Shown: piece after piece, positions 28,986-38,917 of the stretch
Position numbering within the stretch: the first letter of the stretch is position 1
Layout: the number at the start of each line of letters is the position of its first letter
Source of the DNA: Pseudomonas putida
GTDB taxonomy: Bacteria; Pseudomonadota; Gammaproteobacteria; Pseudomonadales; Pseudomonadaceae
DNA length: 64,000 nt
Assembly: GCF_028682395.1 (NCBI RefSeq)
Contig: NZ_JANHLC010000005.1
Coordinates: forward strand, 269,878-333,877
Direction of reading: 5' to 3'
Made by a program: the position numbers and the translations under genes
The notes under the pieces: model-generated
What the model saw: the letters and a program-made list of their open reading frames with translations, nothing else
The model's database searches: none
Told to the model about the DNA's origin: nothing

Positions 28986-29813
28986 TCAGCCTTTAAACAG
29001 CCCATTGATCCGTGCAAACGGCATTGCCTGGCTGGCCCGTTCGAAATGGCCCTGCCCCTGGATCTGCGCAGCCGCCTCATAAAAGGCGCCATAGGCCGCA
29101 CGAGCCAGGGCCGACCCCAGGCTGACACGCTTGACGCCCATGGCCGCCAGGTCCGCCACCGACAGCGCCACATGGCTCGGCATCAGCACATTGACCGGCT
29201 TGGGAGCGACCGCCCTGACCACCGCCAAAATCTCCTGAACATTGCGCAGGCCCGGCGCATAGAGCACATCGGCACCCGCTTCGGCAAAGGCCTGCAGCCG
29301 GCGGATGGTGTCCTCCAGATCCATGCGCCCATTGAGCAGGTTTTCCGCACGCGCGGTCAGCGTAAAGGCGAATGGCAGGCGTCGCACGGCCGCGACCGCC
29401 GCTTCAATGCGCTCGACGGCCAGATGGAAGGGATAGATAGGTTCGTCCGCCCGGCCACTGGCATCCTCGATGGAGCCACCGACCAGCCCGGCCGCGGCCG
29501 CCTGGCGAATGGTCTCGGCGCAGCCTGCGGGATCATCGGCAAAACCATTCTCCAGATCCGCCGCCACCGGCAACCCGGTGGCATCGACAATCGCCCGGGC
29601 ATTGCCCAGGACCTCGGCACGCGACAGCGCACCTTCGGCATCCGGACGCCCCAGGGAAAACGCCAACCCCGCGCTGGTGGTCGCCAGCGCCTCGAATCCC
29701 AGCCCTGCGAGCATTTTCGCCGAACCGGCATCCCAGGGATTGGGGACCACAAAAGCCCCTTCGCGCTCATGCAGCGCTTTGAACATTTCGCCTTGGCGCG
29801 TTTGCACACTCAT
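28986..29813 (-). CDS. PEP mutase / isocitrate lyase superfamily protein
   Basis: TIM-barrel enzyme of 275 residues related to PEP phosphonomutase, oxaloacetate hydrolase and 2-methylisocitrate lyase. Visible: FVVPNPWDAGSAKMLAGLGF at the start, the metal-binding ADLENGFADDP, GGSIEDASG, and FTLTARAENLLNG. The lyase KKCGH loop is absent, so classic isocitrate or methylisocitrate lyase activity is unlikely; a C-C or C-P bond cleaving role is possible. Substrate unknown. Last gene of an operon with the DUF72 gene (27 bp gap) and the 95-residue protein. Confidence 0.85.
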   Translation of the reverse strand: MSVQTRQGEMFKALHEREGAFVVPNPWDAGSAKMLAGLGFEALATTSAGLAFSLGRPDAEGALSRAEVLGNARAIVDATGLPVAADLENGFADDPAGCAETIRQAAAAGLVGGSIEDASGRADEPIYPFHLAVERIEAAVAAVRRLPFAFTLTARAENLLNGRMDLEDTIRRLQAFAEAGADVLYAPGLRNVQEILAVVRAVAPKPVNVLMPSHVALSVADLAAMGVKRVSLGSALARAAYGAFYEAAAQIQGQGHFERASQAMPFARINGLFKG

Positions 29814-29840
29814 GGGCTCGACTCCGTGACAACCGTACCG

Positions 29841-30710
29841 TCACAGCAACCCAAGTTGCTCCACGGCGGGCTCTCTGTATAACTCAGGCAGGCCCGGCAA
29901 ACCAGGCAGGCGCGTCATCAGTTGCCCATGGAAACGCCGGGCCAGTTCGGGCGCGAGACGGTTGTCGGAGGTGTGCAAGAAGATATAGGGCGTGCGCCCT
30001 TCCTCGATCCAGCCGGCGATTTTCTCGACCCACGGCCGTAAAAACGGATCATTGGCTTCCAGTTCCGGATGGCCGATAAAACGCACCTGAGGGCACCCAC
30101 TGAACGCCGTCGGGCGTGGCGGCACGCGCGGTTTCTTGGACTGGGCATGCAGCACCGCCGGCGTGGTCAGGGTGCAACTGAATAAGGCGCGCGGATCGAG
30201 ACATATGCGCTCGACACCACGCTCGCTCAACAGGCGGTTCAGCAACCGCTCGGCATCACCTCGGGCAAAGAACTCGGGGTGCCGCACTTCCACCGCCACC
30301 GGCCGTTCCAGGGCCTCGATAAAGCCGATCAGCTCGGCCAGGCGTTGTGGGCCGAAGCTCGCAGGTAATTGCAGCCAGAGCGGCGCCACGCGCGCGCCCA
30401 GCGGTTTGAGCAGTTGCAGAAAGTCCTCGGCAGCACCGAGTTGCTCATGCAGGTTGCCCCCGTGACTGATATCGCGAGGAAACTTGGCGGTAAAGCGAAA
30501 ATGCTCGGGCATCATCTGTGCCCAGCGCTCGACCGTCGTCACTGCCGGGCGCGCATAGAACGTGGTGTTGCCTTCGACGGCATTGAACACCTGGCTGTAG
30601 AGGCTCAGGAAATCGCCGGAGCGGGCATCCGCTGGATAGAGAAACTCGCGCCAGGCGCTTTCACTCCAGGAGGGACAACCGAGGAAATAAGGGAGGGCAG
30701 AAGCAGTCAT
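29841..30710 (-). CDS. DUF72 family protein (YecE-like)
   Basis: TIM-barrel protein of 289 residues. Family marks: FLGCPSWSESAWREFLYP at the start, FNAVEGNTTFYARPAVTTVERWAQ, FRFTAKFPRDISH, WLQLPASFGPQRLAELIGFIEAL, and PVAVEVRHPEFF. No enzymatic activity is established for DUF72 proteins. It starts 3 bp after the stop of the upstream 95-residue gene and ends 27 bp before the PEP-mutase-like gene, so the three are one transcription unit. Confidence 0.9.
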   Translation of the reverse strand: MTASALPYFLGCPSWSESAWREFLYPADARSGDFLSLYSQVFNAVEGNTTFYARPAVTTVERWAQMMPEHFRFTAKFPRDISHGGNLHEQLGAAEDFLQLLKPLGARVAPLWLQLPASFGPQRLAELIGFIEALERPVAVEVRHPEFFARGDAERLLNRLLSERGVERICLDPRALFSCTLTTPAVLHAQSKKPRVPPRPTAFSGCPQVRFIGHPELEANDPFLRPWVEKIAGWIEEGRTPYIFLHTSDNRLAPELARRFHGQLMTRLPGLPGLPELYREPAVEQLGLL

Positions 30711-30713
30711 TGC

Positions 30714-31001
30714 TCAGATATACAGGTCGAGCCCCAACACTTCCATCTCCCAGTCGACAAAACCGGCTGTGGTCAGGTAGCTCGTCAGCGCCGTGGCGAC
30801 GCTTTTGCTCATGGCGCGGGGGAAAATCAAGTCCTGCTGGCGTGCCGGCAAAGAGGCGATACGCTCGCCAGAAGCCTGATTTCGCGGGGCTGGCGGCGTT
30901 TCGAACTCGATCACCTCATCGTCGTCAGGCGCTTGGGCCTGGCTCTTGCGAGGCTTGCGCTTGACCGGATAAGAATGGGATGAAAAGCCGTCTATACGCA
31001 T
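30714..31001 (-). CDS. Small conserved protein of unknown function
   Basis: The 95-residue protein has a basic, disordered start (MRIDGFSSHSYPVKRKPRKS), an acidic middle (DDDEVIEFETPPAP) and a more ordered end (AMSKSVATALTSYLTTAGFV, then DWEMEVLGLDLYI). No signal peptide or membrane helix. A GAGTAAG ribosome site lies 6 bp before the ATG. First gene of the operon with the DUF72 and PEP-mutase-like genes, located between them and tsaB. I do not recognise it beyond a vague memory of a small gene at this place in other pseudomonads. Confidence 0.72.
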   Translation of the reverse strand: MRIDGFSSHSYPVKRKPRKSQAQAPDDDEVIEFETPPAPRNQASGERIASLPARQQDLIFPRAMSKSVATALTSYLTTAGFVDWEMEVLGLDLYI

Positions 31002-31127
31002 AGATGCTTACTCAGTATCGATGATGGCAATTTAGCGGCACCTGCTAAAACAAGCAAATGCCCGAGTGATAACCAGACCACATAACCTGGAAAAGGTTTA
31101 TCTGCAGATTGCCAGACTGCTGCTCGT

Positions 31128-31808
31128 TTATACGGCCGGCTTCTTCGGCGTCGCGACTTTATCGCGCAGATACACCGGCTGCGCCAGATCGGCAACGATG
31201 GCTTCGCCACGGGCCCAGGCGAAGCGTGCCAGTGTCAGCAAGTCTTCAGCATGGGGCAGCATCCCGGCATCCAAAGTGTAGGGTTTGAGCCCGATTCGCT
31301 CGGCATAGCCCCAGCCCGTGCCCGCGCCAAACCAGCTACCCTCGGCGCCCGCCGGCAATGCCGCCAGCTCGGGGGCCAGCACGGCTTCGTGCCCCTGCAA
31401 ACGCATCTCCCCGGCCTCTTCGCGATAGCAGCCCCAGTACACTTCGTCCATACGCGCATCGATCGCCGCCGCCACCTGGGTCGCGCCGTGTTCGCGCAAG
31501 GCACGCTGGGCCAGCACCGCCAGGTTCGACACTGGCAACACCGGGCGCTCCAGTGCAAAAGCCAGGCCCTGGACCACCCCAATGGCAATGCGCACGCCAG
31601 TAAAGGCGCCCGGCCCACGACCGAAGGCAATCGCATCGACCGCCTTCAGGGTGGTGCCCGCATCGGCCAGCAACTGCTGGATCATCGGCAGCAGCTTCTG
31701 GGCGTGCAGGCGCGGGATCACCTCGTAGTGGCTCGTCACCTTGCCATCGTGCAGCAGGGCAACGGAGCAAGCTTCAGTCGCGGTATCCAGGGCCAGCAAG
31801 GTACTCAT
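31128..31808 (-). CDS. tsaB: tRNA t6A37 threonylcarbamoyltransferase subunit TsaB
   Basis: Non-catalytic partner of TsaD and TsaE in making t6A at A37 of ANN-decoding tRNAs. The 226-residue ASKHA-fold protein begins MSTLLALDTATEACSVALL and has HAQKLLPMI, DAIAFGRGPGAFTGVRIAIG, and AAIDARMDEVYWG. The frame is open 16 codons further up, but the family start is MSTLL. A consensus-like TATAAT lies 35 bp upstream on the same strand, just past the adk terminator hairpin. TcdA, which acts on the same nucleoside, is encoded at 12.0-12.8 kb. Confidence 0.94.
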   Translation of the reverse strand: MSTLLALDTATEACSVALLHDGKVTSHYEVIPRLHAQKLLPMIQQLLADAGTTLKAVDAIAFGRGPGAFTGVRIAIGVVQGLAFALERPVLPVSNLAVLAQRALREHGATQVAAAIDARMDEVYWGCYREEAGEMRLQGHEAVLAPELAALPAGAEGSWFGAGTGWGYAERIGLKPYTLDAGMLPHAEDLLTLARFAWARGEAIVADLAQPVYLRDKVATPKKPAV

Positions 31809-31842
31809 CGGGGTTTCCATCGGCGGAGAAAAAAGTTCGGGC

Positions 31843-31848
31843 ATTATA
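31843..31848 (-). promoter_or_regulatory. -10 candidate for tsaB
   Basis: Consensus TATAAT on the minus strand, 35 bp before the tsaB ATG and directly after the adk hairpin. No good -35 is visible because the hairpin occupies that place. Confidence 0.4.
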
Positions 31849-31853
31849 AACAG

Positions 31854-31877
31854 CAACGGCCCGCAAGCGGGCCGTTG
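31854..31877 (-). terminator. Perfect hairpin downstream of adk
   Basis: CAACGGCCCGC - TT - GCGGGCCGTTG on the minus strand, 22 bp after the adk stop. The 11-bp perfect stem is followed by CTGTTTATAAT rather than a full T-run. Confidence 0.7.
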
Positions 31878-31898
31878 AAGATGTCGCTAAACGCGCTT

Positions 31899-32591
<693 letters not shown>

Positions 32592-32824
32592 TCATGGGGC
32601 CAATCTCAAATATAGGGTCATGGCCGCCCAAACGGCCAAAGGCTGATCAAGATACACAGCCGACCGGGCCCACACAAGCCGCCGAAAGTCGGAGAAACCT
32701 GCGTCAATAAGACGCCAAAAAGCCAGTAGGCCAAGGCGCAACCCGCTAATGAAGTACCGCCTGAGCAGGGTAGCCAATCCCTACGGATCGGCCAGTTGCC
32801 GTGATTCGCCCCTGCCCTGGAGTG

Positions 32825-35455
32825 TCAGCCAGTATTGCGCAAGCCCGCCGCGATTCCGGCCACACAGACCAGCAGCGCCTGTTCCAGCGGGCTTCCCTGG
32901 GGCGCTTGCGCACGCCGGGAGCGGGCCAGCAGTTCGGCCTGTAATAGATGCAACGGGTCCAGATAGGTATTGCGCAAGCGGATGAATTCCAGGGTGTCCG
33001 GGCTATGGGCCAGCAGTTGCGACTGCCCGGTCAAGCCCAGCACCACACTGCACGCCTGCGACAATAGGTCGCGTAAATGCACCCCCAATGGCAGCAGATC
33101 CGGCTCGACCAGCCGCTCGTCATACAGCCTGGCGATATCGGCATCGGTTTTGGCCAGGACCATTTCCAACATATCGATGCGCGTGCGGAAGAACGGCCAG
33201 CGCCCGCGCATCTCTTGCAACTGCGCACCCTCACCACGCGCCAGCGCCTTGCTCAAGGCCGCCTCCCAGCCCAGCCAGGCCGGCAGCATTAGGCGCGTCT
33301 GGGTCCAGCCGAAAATCCACGGAATCGCCCGCAGGCTTTCAATCCCGCCAGCCCGGCGCTTGGCCGGTCGGCTGCCCAGCGGCAGCCGGCCCAGTTCCTG
33401 CTCCGGCGTCGACTGGCGGAAGTATTCGACAAACTGCGGATTCTCGCGCACCACCGCGCGGTAGGCATTCACGCCATCGGCGGCCAGCTTGTCCATTACC
33501 TCGCGCCAGGCCGGCTCCGGTGGGGGTGGCGGCAACAAGGTCGCTTCCAGTACCGCGGCCAGATAGAGGTTGAGGTTCTGCTCGGCGATATCCGGCAGGC
33601 CGAACTTGAAGCGGATCATCTCGCCCTGTTCGGTGGTCCGGAAACGTCCCGCCACCGACCCCGGCGGCTGCGACAGGATCGCCGCATGGGCCGGGCCGCC
33701 GCCCCGGCCGACCGTGCCGCCGCGACCATGGAACAGTAACAGTTCGACCTGCTGCTCCCGGCAGATCTCCACCAGTTGCTCCTGGGCCCGGTACTGGGCC
33801 CAGGCCGCCGCCGTGGTACCGGCATCCTTGGCCGAGTCGGAATAGCCGATCATCACTTCCTGCGGGCCTTGCAGACGCGCGCGATAACCGGGCAACAGCA
33901 ACAGGCGCTGGATCACCGGCCCGGCGTTGTCCAGATCGGCCAGGGTCTCGAACAGCGGCACCACCCGCATCGGCCGCAACACCCCGGACTCCTTGAGCAG
34001 CAACTGCACCGCCAGCACATCGGAGGCCGCCCCGGCCATGGAGATCACATAGGAACCCAGCGAGGCAGCCGGCGCACCGGCAATTTCCCGGCAGGTGGCC
34101 AGGACCTCGGCCGTGTCCGCTGCGGGTTTGAAGTGGCTTGGCAACAGGGGGCGACGATTGTTCAGCTCGGTCATCAGGAAACTCAGCCGCGTCTCCTCGT
34201 CCCACTCTTCATAGCGCCCCAGGCCCAGGTAGTCGGTGATTTCGGTCATCGCCGCGCTATGCCGGGACGCGTCCTGACGAACGTCCAGGCGTACCAGGAA
34301 CAGGCCGAAGGTCGCCGCCCGGCGCAGGCAATCGAGCAATGGGCCATTGGCAATCACGCCCATGCCGCACTCATGCAGCGAGTTGTAGCAAAGCTGCAGC
34401 GGTTCGAGCAGCTCGCGGTTGTGCTGCAACAGATCCGCCGGCATCGGCACGTTGCCTTTCAGCGCGGCCTGGGCCCAGCTACGCGTGGAACGCAGACGGT
34501 CACGCAACTGCTTGAGCAGGCTGCGATAAGGCTCACTGCTATCACCCACCCGCGCCTGCAGCTCGGCATTGGCTTGCTGCATCGACAACTCGGCCGCCAG
34601 GTGCTCGACATCGCGCAGATACAGGTCCGCCGCCATCCAGCGCGCCAGCAGCAGCACCTCGCGGGTCACCGCCGCCGTGACATTGGGGTTGCCATCGCGA
34701 TCGCCGCCCATCCAGGACGCAAAGCGGATCGGCGCGGCTTCCAGGGGCAAGTGCAATCCGGTGGCCGCATGCAGGGCCTGGTCGGCCTTGCGCAGGTAAT
34801 GGGGAATGGCGTGCCAGAGCGAATGCTCGATAACGGCAAAGCCCCACTTGGCTTCGTCCACCGGCGTCGGCCGCACGCGGCGGATCTCTTCGGTGTGCCA
34901 CGCCTCGGCGATCAACCGCTGTAACCGTTGCTGGATCTCGTCCCGCTCGGCGCGGGTCAGGTCCCGGTGGTCTTGGGCAGCCAGTTGCGCGGCAATCGCA
35001 TCGTATTTCTGGATCAGCGTACGGCGGGCCACCTCGGTCGGATGAGCGGTCAGCACCAGCTCGATTTCCAGCCGGCCAAGCTGACGGGCCAGCGCCTCGG
35101 CCCCATGCCCTTCGGCCAGCAGCCGAGCCAGCAGTTCGGGCAAGACCCGGGCCTCGAACGGTGCCGGCTGAGAATCATCGCGGCGATGAATCAGTTGGTA
35201 CTGCTCGGCGATGTTGGCCAGATTGAGAAACTGATTGAACGCTCGCGCCACTGGCAGCAGTTCGTCTTCGCGCAGTTGATCGAGGCTGGCGCCCAGGGCC
35301 TCGCCTACCGAACCACCCCGATCAGCCTTGGCACCGTGGCGGATGCGTTCAATCTTGTCGAGGAACTCAGCGCCATGCTGATCCCGGATGGTATTGCCCA
35401 ATAGCTCGCCCAGCAGGTGGACGTCCTCTCGCAAACGCAGATCGATATCGCTCAT
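32825..35455 (-). CDS. ppc: Phosphoenolpyruvate carboxylase
   Basis: Anaplerotic enzyme making oxaloacetate from PEP and bicarbonate. At 876 residues it is full length. Catalytic regions: [14 protein letters not shown] (catalytic His near 135), [16 protein letters not shown], and [20 protein letters not shown] (glycine-rich PEP loop). The C-terminus ends [10 protein letters not shown], the four-residue RNTG tail shared by nearly all PEPCs and part of the allosteric aspartate site. The upstream open frame adds 18 residues without family match, so ATG 35455 is used. Divergent from the 114-residue gene. Confidence 0.96.
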   Translation of the reverse strand: MSDIDLRLREDVHLLGELLGNTIRDQHGAEFLDKIERIRHGAKADRGGSVGEALGASLDQLREDELLPVARAFNQFLNLANIAEQYQLIHRRDDSQPAPFEARVLPELLARLLAEGHGAEALARQLGRLEIELVLTAHPTEVARRTLIQKYDAIAAQLAAQDHRDLTRAERDEIQQRLQRLIAEAWHTEEIRRVRPTPVDEAKWGFAVIEHSLWHAIPHYLRKADQALHAATGLHLPLEAAPIRFASWMGGDRDGNPNVTAAVTREVLLLARWMAADLYLRDVEHLAAELSMQQANAELQARVGDSSEPYRSLLKQLRDRLRSTRSWAQAALKGNVPMPADLLQHNRELLEPLQLCYNSLHECGMGVIANGPLLDCLRRAATFGLFLVRLDVRQDASRHSAAMTEITDYLGLGRYEEWDEETRLSFLMTELNNRRPLLPSHFKPAADTAEVLATCREIAGAPAASLGSYVISMAGAASDVLAVQLLLKESGVLRPMRVVPLFETLADLDNAGPVIQRLLLLPGYRARLQGPQEVMIGYSDSAKDAGTTAAAWAQYRAQEQLVEICREQQVELLLFHGRGGTVGRGGGPAHAAILSQPPGSVAGRFRTTEQGEMIRFKFGLPDIAEQNLNLYLAAVLEATLLPPPPPEPAWREVMDKLAADGVNAYRAVVRENPQFVEYFRQSTPEQELGRLPLGSRPAKRRAGGIESLRAIPWIFGWTQTRLMLPAWLGWEAALSKALARGEGAQLQEMRGRWPFFRTRIDMLEMVLAKTDADIARLYDERLVEPDLLPLGVHLRDLLSQACSVVLGLTGQSQLLAHSPDTLEFIRLRNTYLDPLHLLQAELLARSRRAQAPQGSPLEQALLVCVAGIAAGLRNTG

Positions 35456-35630
35456 CAGCCACTTCTCCAGCGGACTCTTGAAGACATGCAAAGCCCAAGA
35501 GTGCCCCACCGCGCCGCGGACTTACAAGATCGCCGTGAACCTGCGGCATCGGGTCTAGTCTCTAGTTAAGCCATTGCCATGGCTGATCACTCACCTGTGC
35601 CTGCCCCCGCAGGCAACAACCGAGGTTGCT

Positions 35631-35975
35631 ATGAAAATCCGCGAACTCGCCCAGCAGTGGGAAGAAACCGCCAAAGGGCCCCTGACACCGACCGGCTACG
35701 CCATTCACCTGGATATGGAAGCGGCTGCCCGGCTGGCCGCCATTGCCGAGATGTACCCCAAGCGCACCCCCGAAGAACTGCTCGGGGAACTGCTGGGCGC
35801 GGCACTGGAGGAGTTGGAAGCCAGCTTCCCCTACATCCGGGGTCAGCAGGTGATCGCCACGGATGAAGAAGGCGATCCACTCTACGAAGATGTCGGCCCC
35901 ACCCCACGCTTCCTCGCTCTGTCACGGCGTTATCTGCACGACCTGAGCGCTTCGACAGATAAGCCAAAACACTGA
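35631..35975 (+). CDS. Conserved Pseudomonas protein, possibly pilin-assembly annotated
   Basis: The 114-residue soluble protein begins MKIRELAQQWEETAKGPLTP. The segment EAAARLAAIAEMYPKRTPEE resembles a ribbon-helix-helix-like helix pair, and an acidic stretch ATDEEGDPLYEDVGPTP follows. No signal or membrane segment. I recall relatives sometimes labelled pilin assembly protein, but nothing in the sequence shows that. ATG 35631 is preferred over an ATG 19 codons upstream because conservation of sense begins there. Divergent from ppc. Confidence 0.75.
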   Translation: MKIRELAQQWEETAKGPLTPTGYAIHLDMEAAARLAAIAEMYPKRTPEELLGELLGAALEELEASFPYIRGQQVIATDEEGDPLYEDVGPTPRFLALSRRYLHDLSASTDKPKH

Positions 35976-36009
35976 TCAACGCCCCCTGCACTCACTCCCA
36001 GACACCTGT

Positions 36010-36032
36010 CCCCGGCCGTTAGAAAGCCGGGG
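36010..36032 (+). terminator. Hairpin after the 114-residue gene
   Basis: CCCCGGC - 9 bases - GCCGGGG, 35 bp past the stop. There is no T-run directly behind it, so this is a weak call. Confidence 0.45.
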
Positions 36033-36118
36033 ATACCCCTGTACACAGGCAAAAGTTCCGTAAAAAAATCACTGTCCAAGGTGTCAGGTTTTTTTCCAGG
36101 CATCTGGCCATCTTTGCT

Positions 36119-36146
36119 GAACTATTCAAAAAAGCCTCGGGTCACA
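36119..36146 (+). promoter_or_regulatory. Possible AlgU (sigma-22) promoter of the DUF4398-lptF operon
   Basis: GAACTA at 36119-36124, 17 bases, then TCACA at 36142-36146. The AlgU/RpoE consensus is GAACTT - 16/17 - TCTGA, so the -35 has 5 of 6 and the -10 has 3 of 5 matches. P. aeruginosa lptF is known to depend on AlgU, which fits. The transcript leader would be about 100 nt. Confidence 0.5.
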
Positions 36147-36250
36147 GCCAGTAGCCATCGCTGGAACAGCCGTTTCATAAGTGCTCTTGAAGCCTGCAAG
36201 ACCAGGGTGGATGACAAAGTTATCAGGCGTACCCAATGGAGTTGAAGACC

Positions 36251-36649
36251 ATGAAGATCAGCACTGCCACATCCTCGTTCAAACCGCTGCGCAGCCTCAA
36301 GCTCGCCACACTGGCCCTAGGCAGCAGCCTCGTTCTGGCCGGGTGTGCCGGCAACCCGCCGAGCGAGCAGTACGCGGTGACCCAATCGGCGGTCAACAGC
36401 GCGGTCAGCGCTGGTGGCACCGAGTTCGCCGCAGTGGAAATGAAGTCTGCTCAGGACAAGCTCAAACAAGCCGAACTGGCCATGCATGACAAAAAGTACG
36501 ACGAAGCCCGGCGCCTGGCCGAACAGGCCGAATGGGACGCCCGCGTCGCCGAACGCAAAGCCCAGGCGGCCAAGGCCGAAAAAGCCGTACAGGACGCCAA
36601 ACAGGGCGTTCAGGAACTGCGTCAGGAAGGCATGCGCAACGTGCAATAA
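36251..36649 (+). CDS. DUF4398 lipoprotein
   Basis: The 132-residue envelope protein has a lipoprotein signal ending LVLAGC. The DUF4398 body follows: SEQYAVTQSAVNSAVSAGGT, then a helix-rich, charged coiled-coil segment (KSAQDKLKQAELAMHDKKYD, EQAEWDARVAERKAQAAKAE). ATG 36251 is preferred over 36236 because GGAG lies 9 bp before it. It lies 54 bp ahead of lptF and very likely shares its transcript. Probably an outer-membrane-anchored structural protein; function unknown. Confidence 0.87.
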   Translation: MKISTATSSFKPLRSLKLATLALGSSLVLAGCAGNPPSEQYAVTQSAVNSAVSAGGTEFAAVEMKSAQDKLKQAELAMHDKKYDEARRLAEQAEWDARVAERKAQAAKAEKAVQDAKQGVQELRQEGMRNVQ

Positions 36650-36703
36650 GCACCCGGCTACCTCCCTCTGCTACCCGTTACGCGATCTAAAGGACGAATT
36701 ATT

Positions 36704-37492
36704 ATGCGCAAACAATTGATGATCCCTGCCCTCCTCGCCCTGAGCGTTGGCCTGGCGGCCTGCTCTTCGCAACCGAACGTCAATCTGGAGCAGGCACGGA
36801 CCAATTACGCCGGCCTGCAGGCCAATCCGCAGGCCAGCAAGGTCGCGGCCCTGGAGACCAAGGACGCCAGCGACTGGCTGGACAAGGCTGACCGGGCCTA
36901 CCAGGAACGCGAAGACGAGAAGAAAGTCGACCAGTTGGCCTACCTGACCAACCAGCGCGTCGAAGTGGCCAAGCAGACCATTGCGCTGCGCACCGCCGAA
37001 GCCGAGCTCAAAACCTCCGCCGCCCAGCGCGCCCAGGCCCGTCTGGACGCCCGCGACGCGCAGATCACACAGTTGCAGAACAGCCTCAACGCCAAGCAGA
37101 CCGAGCGCGGCACCCTGGTGACCTTCGGTGATGTGCTGTTCGCCACCAACAAAGCCGACCTGAAGTCCAGCGGCCTGGTCAATATCAACAAACTGGCGCA
37201 GTTCCTTCAGGAAAACCCCGACCGTAAAGTGATTGTCGAGGGCTACACCGACAGCACCGGCTCGGACGCCTACAACCTGACCCTGTCCGAACGTCGTGCT
37301 GGCTCTGTAAAAATGGCGCTGATCAAGATGGGCGTCGACCCCACTCGTATCGTGACCCAGGGCTATGGCAAAGAGTATCCAGTGGCCGATAACGGCAGCG
37401 TTTCGGGCCGGGCAATGAACCGTCGGGTGGAAGTGACCATCTCCAACGACAATCAGCCGGTCGCACCACGTTCGTCGATGAGTCGCAACTGA
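36704..37492 (+). CDS. lptF: OmpA-family lipoprotein, LptF type
   Basis: Outer-membrane lipoprotein that binds peptidoglycan. The 262-residue order is: lipobox GLAAC (Cys near 21), a DUF4398-like coiled-coil (about 25-125), and an OmpA C-terminal domain (about 140-250) with FGDVLFATNKADL, VEGYTDSTGSDAYNLTLSER and the DAP-contacting Asp/Arg pair of that motif. P. aeruginosa LptF (lipotoxin F) has this make-up and this neighbour and is AlgU-controlled; the name follows from that. A strong terminator follows. Confidence 0.85.
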   Translation: MRKQLMIPALLALSVGLAACSSQPNVNLEQARTNYAGLQANPQASKVAALETKDASDWLDKADRAYQEREDEKKVDQLAYLTNQRVEVAKQTIALRTAEAELKTSAAQRAQARLDARDAQITQLQNSLNAKQTERGTLVTFGDVLFATNKADLKSSGLVNINKLAQFLQENPDRKVIVEGYTDSTGSDAYNLTLSERRAGSVKMALIKMGVDPTRIVTQGYGKEYPVADNGSVSGRAMNRRVEVTISNDNQPVAPRSSMSRN

Positions 37493-37508
37493 TCGTGCGC
37501 TGAGCCAC

Positions 37509-37535
37509 AAAAAAACCGCCCTCGGGCGGTTTTTT
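37509..37535. terminator. Bidirectional intrinsic terminator after lptF
   Basis: A-run, CCGCCC - TC - GGGCGG, T-run: a symmetric hairpin with poly-A/T on both sides, placed between convergent genes and able to stop transcription from both. Confidence 0.9.
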
Positions 37536-37554
37536 CATGGAGGCTCAAGCCACC

Positions 37555-37884
37555 TTACTGCTGCAGCAACTGCGGGGTTTCCTGGCCCATGCAACGCACG
37601 GCCTGTTTCTTCTTGTTGACCAGCACGCCGGTCAGGCCTTTCTGCTCGGTATCGAACATCACCAGCACGCCATCGATGCACTGCGCGACTTCAGTGGCCG
37701 GGGTCAGGGAGATCTTGTAGTCCTCGCCCGGTACGGTCTTGAGCATGGTGAAGTCGCTCAGCAACAGCGCGTCTTCAGGCTTGGCGAAATGCAGATAACC
37801 GTAGTACCAGAGGCAGGCCACGGTACCAATGATGCTGCAGATACCGGTGATGATCAGGGGGATGGCGTTGCGTTCTTCACTCAT
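37555..37884 (-). CDS. Small single-pass membrane protein, unknown
   Basis: The 109-residue protein has one membrane helix at about residues 8-28 (IPLIITGICSIIGTVACLWY) and a soluble C-terminal part. The latter reads DYKISLTPATEVAQCIDGVL and ends in a Gln/Leu tail; two cysteines (near 69 and 97) could pair if exported. Its ATG overlaps the stop of the upstream hydrolase gene by 4 bp, so it is translationally coupled to it. Function not recognised; conserved at this place in pseudomonads as far as I recall. Confidence 0.8.
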   Translation of the reverse strand: MSEERNAIPLIITGICSIIGTVACLWYYGYLHFAKPEDALLLSDFTMLKTVPGEDYKISLTPATEVAQCIDGVLVMFDTEQKGLTGVLVNKKKQAVRCMGQETPQLLQQ

Positions 37885-38798
37885 TGCGTTCTCTCGGGCT
37901 CAACTTTGGAATTCGTGGGTACAGGGTAATTCGGGATCTCGCCCAGGCGGCGCAGGCCATTAAAGTGCTGCGGGTCGTCGAGGTAGCTCAACATCACCTG
38001 GCGCCAAGTCGGATCAGCGAACGTCTGTACATGACCACCGCGCGTCAGTTGCAGCACCCGGGGTGGCGGCGCAGCTTGATACACCAGGATGCCGTTGGAA
38101 AGAGGCACGATTGGATCATCAAGGCTGTGGAAGATCAATTTCGGCACGCCCGTCAACGCCGGCAGCGCGTGGATCGCACTGTCAGCGTCCGGCACCAGCC
38201 AGGACAACGGCACCTGGAACGGCCAGGTCAGCCAGGAGGTACTCAACGCGTAACGGCCGACCTCACGGTAGCTGGCCGGCACGCCGTCGAGTACCAGGGC
38301 CTGCAGGCGAGCCTGGGCCTCGGGGTGGTCGGCCAGGTAACGAATCGCCAGCGCCCCGCCGAGGCTCTGGCCCAAGACCACCAACGGCTTGCCCTGCACT
38401 TCGGGGGCGTTTTGCAGCCAAGCAAACGCCGCGTCGATATCCTCGAAGACCTCCGGCAGGCTTGGTGTCCCCTCCGACAGGCCATAACCGCGATAGTCGA
38501 GCAGCAGCACCTGGTAGCCCTGCTCCGGCAACCACCAACTGCCGCCCAGATGCCCCGCCAGATTGCCGCCATTGCCATGCAAGTGCAGCACCGTCCCCTT
38601 GACGGCCACCCCGGCCTTGGCCGGCAACCACCAGGCATGCAGCCGCGTGCCATCGGCGGCCGTCAGGCTGATATCGCGATACGGCAAATGGGCGGCCTGG
38701 GGCGTGAAGGGCTGGCCTGGCTCGGGATAGAACAGCAACGAACTGCAGCCGGCCAGGGCCAGCAGCAGCGCGAGAACTCCGAAAAACCTGATTGGCAC
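37881..38798 (-). CDS. Alpha/beta-hydrolase lipoprotein
   Basis: The 305-residue serine hydrolase is anchored in the envelope: lipoprotein signal LLLALAGCSS, then SLLFYPEPGQPFTP. Catalytic marks: oxyanion HLHGNGGNLAGH, nucleophile in VVLGQSLGGALAIRYL (GQSLGG, not GXSXG with a small first residue), Asp in SLDDPIVP and His in GGHVQTFADP. The much longer open frame upstream is non-coding; GTG 38798, with AGGGGG upstream, gives the signal peptide directly. Coupled to the following small membrane protein gene. Substrate unknown; BEM46/FrsA-like relatives include esterases. Confidence 0.85.
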   Translation of the reverse strand: MPIRFFGVLALLLALAGCSSLLFYPEPGQPFTPQAAHLPYRDISLTAADGTRLHAWWLPAKAGVAVKGTVLHLHGNGGNLAGHLGGSWWLPEQGYQVLLLDYRGYGLSEGTPSLPEVFEDIDAAFAWLQNAPEVQGKPLVVLGQSLGGALAIRYLADHPEAQARLQALVLDGVPASYREVGRYALSTSWLTWPFQVPLSWLVPDADSAIHALPALTGVPKLIFHSLDDPIVPLSNGILVYQAAPPPRVLQLTRGGHVQTFADPTWRQVMLSYLDDPQHFNGLRRLGEIPNYPVPTNSKVEPERTQ

Positions 38799-38917
38799 AT
38801 GGCCCCCTGTGAAATTCACCTGATACCGCCAGTTGCGTCCGCACGCAGAGTGCTGGTCTATCCTCCAAACGCTACGCAGCGGACGTCGCCCGGCGGTAGC
38901 GGCCGCGGATGGACCCC

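Noticed and set aside
32592..32777. 61-codon reverse frame between adk and ppc
   Set aside because: It has a mixed hydrophobic sequence, no ribosome site and no similarity that I recognise; it lies in the adk upstream region.
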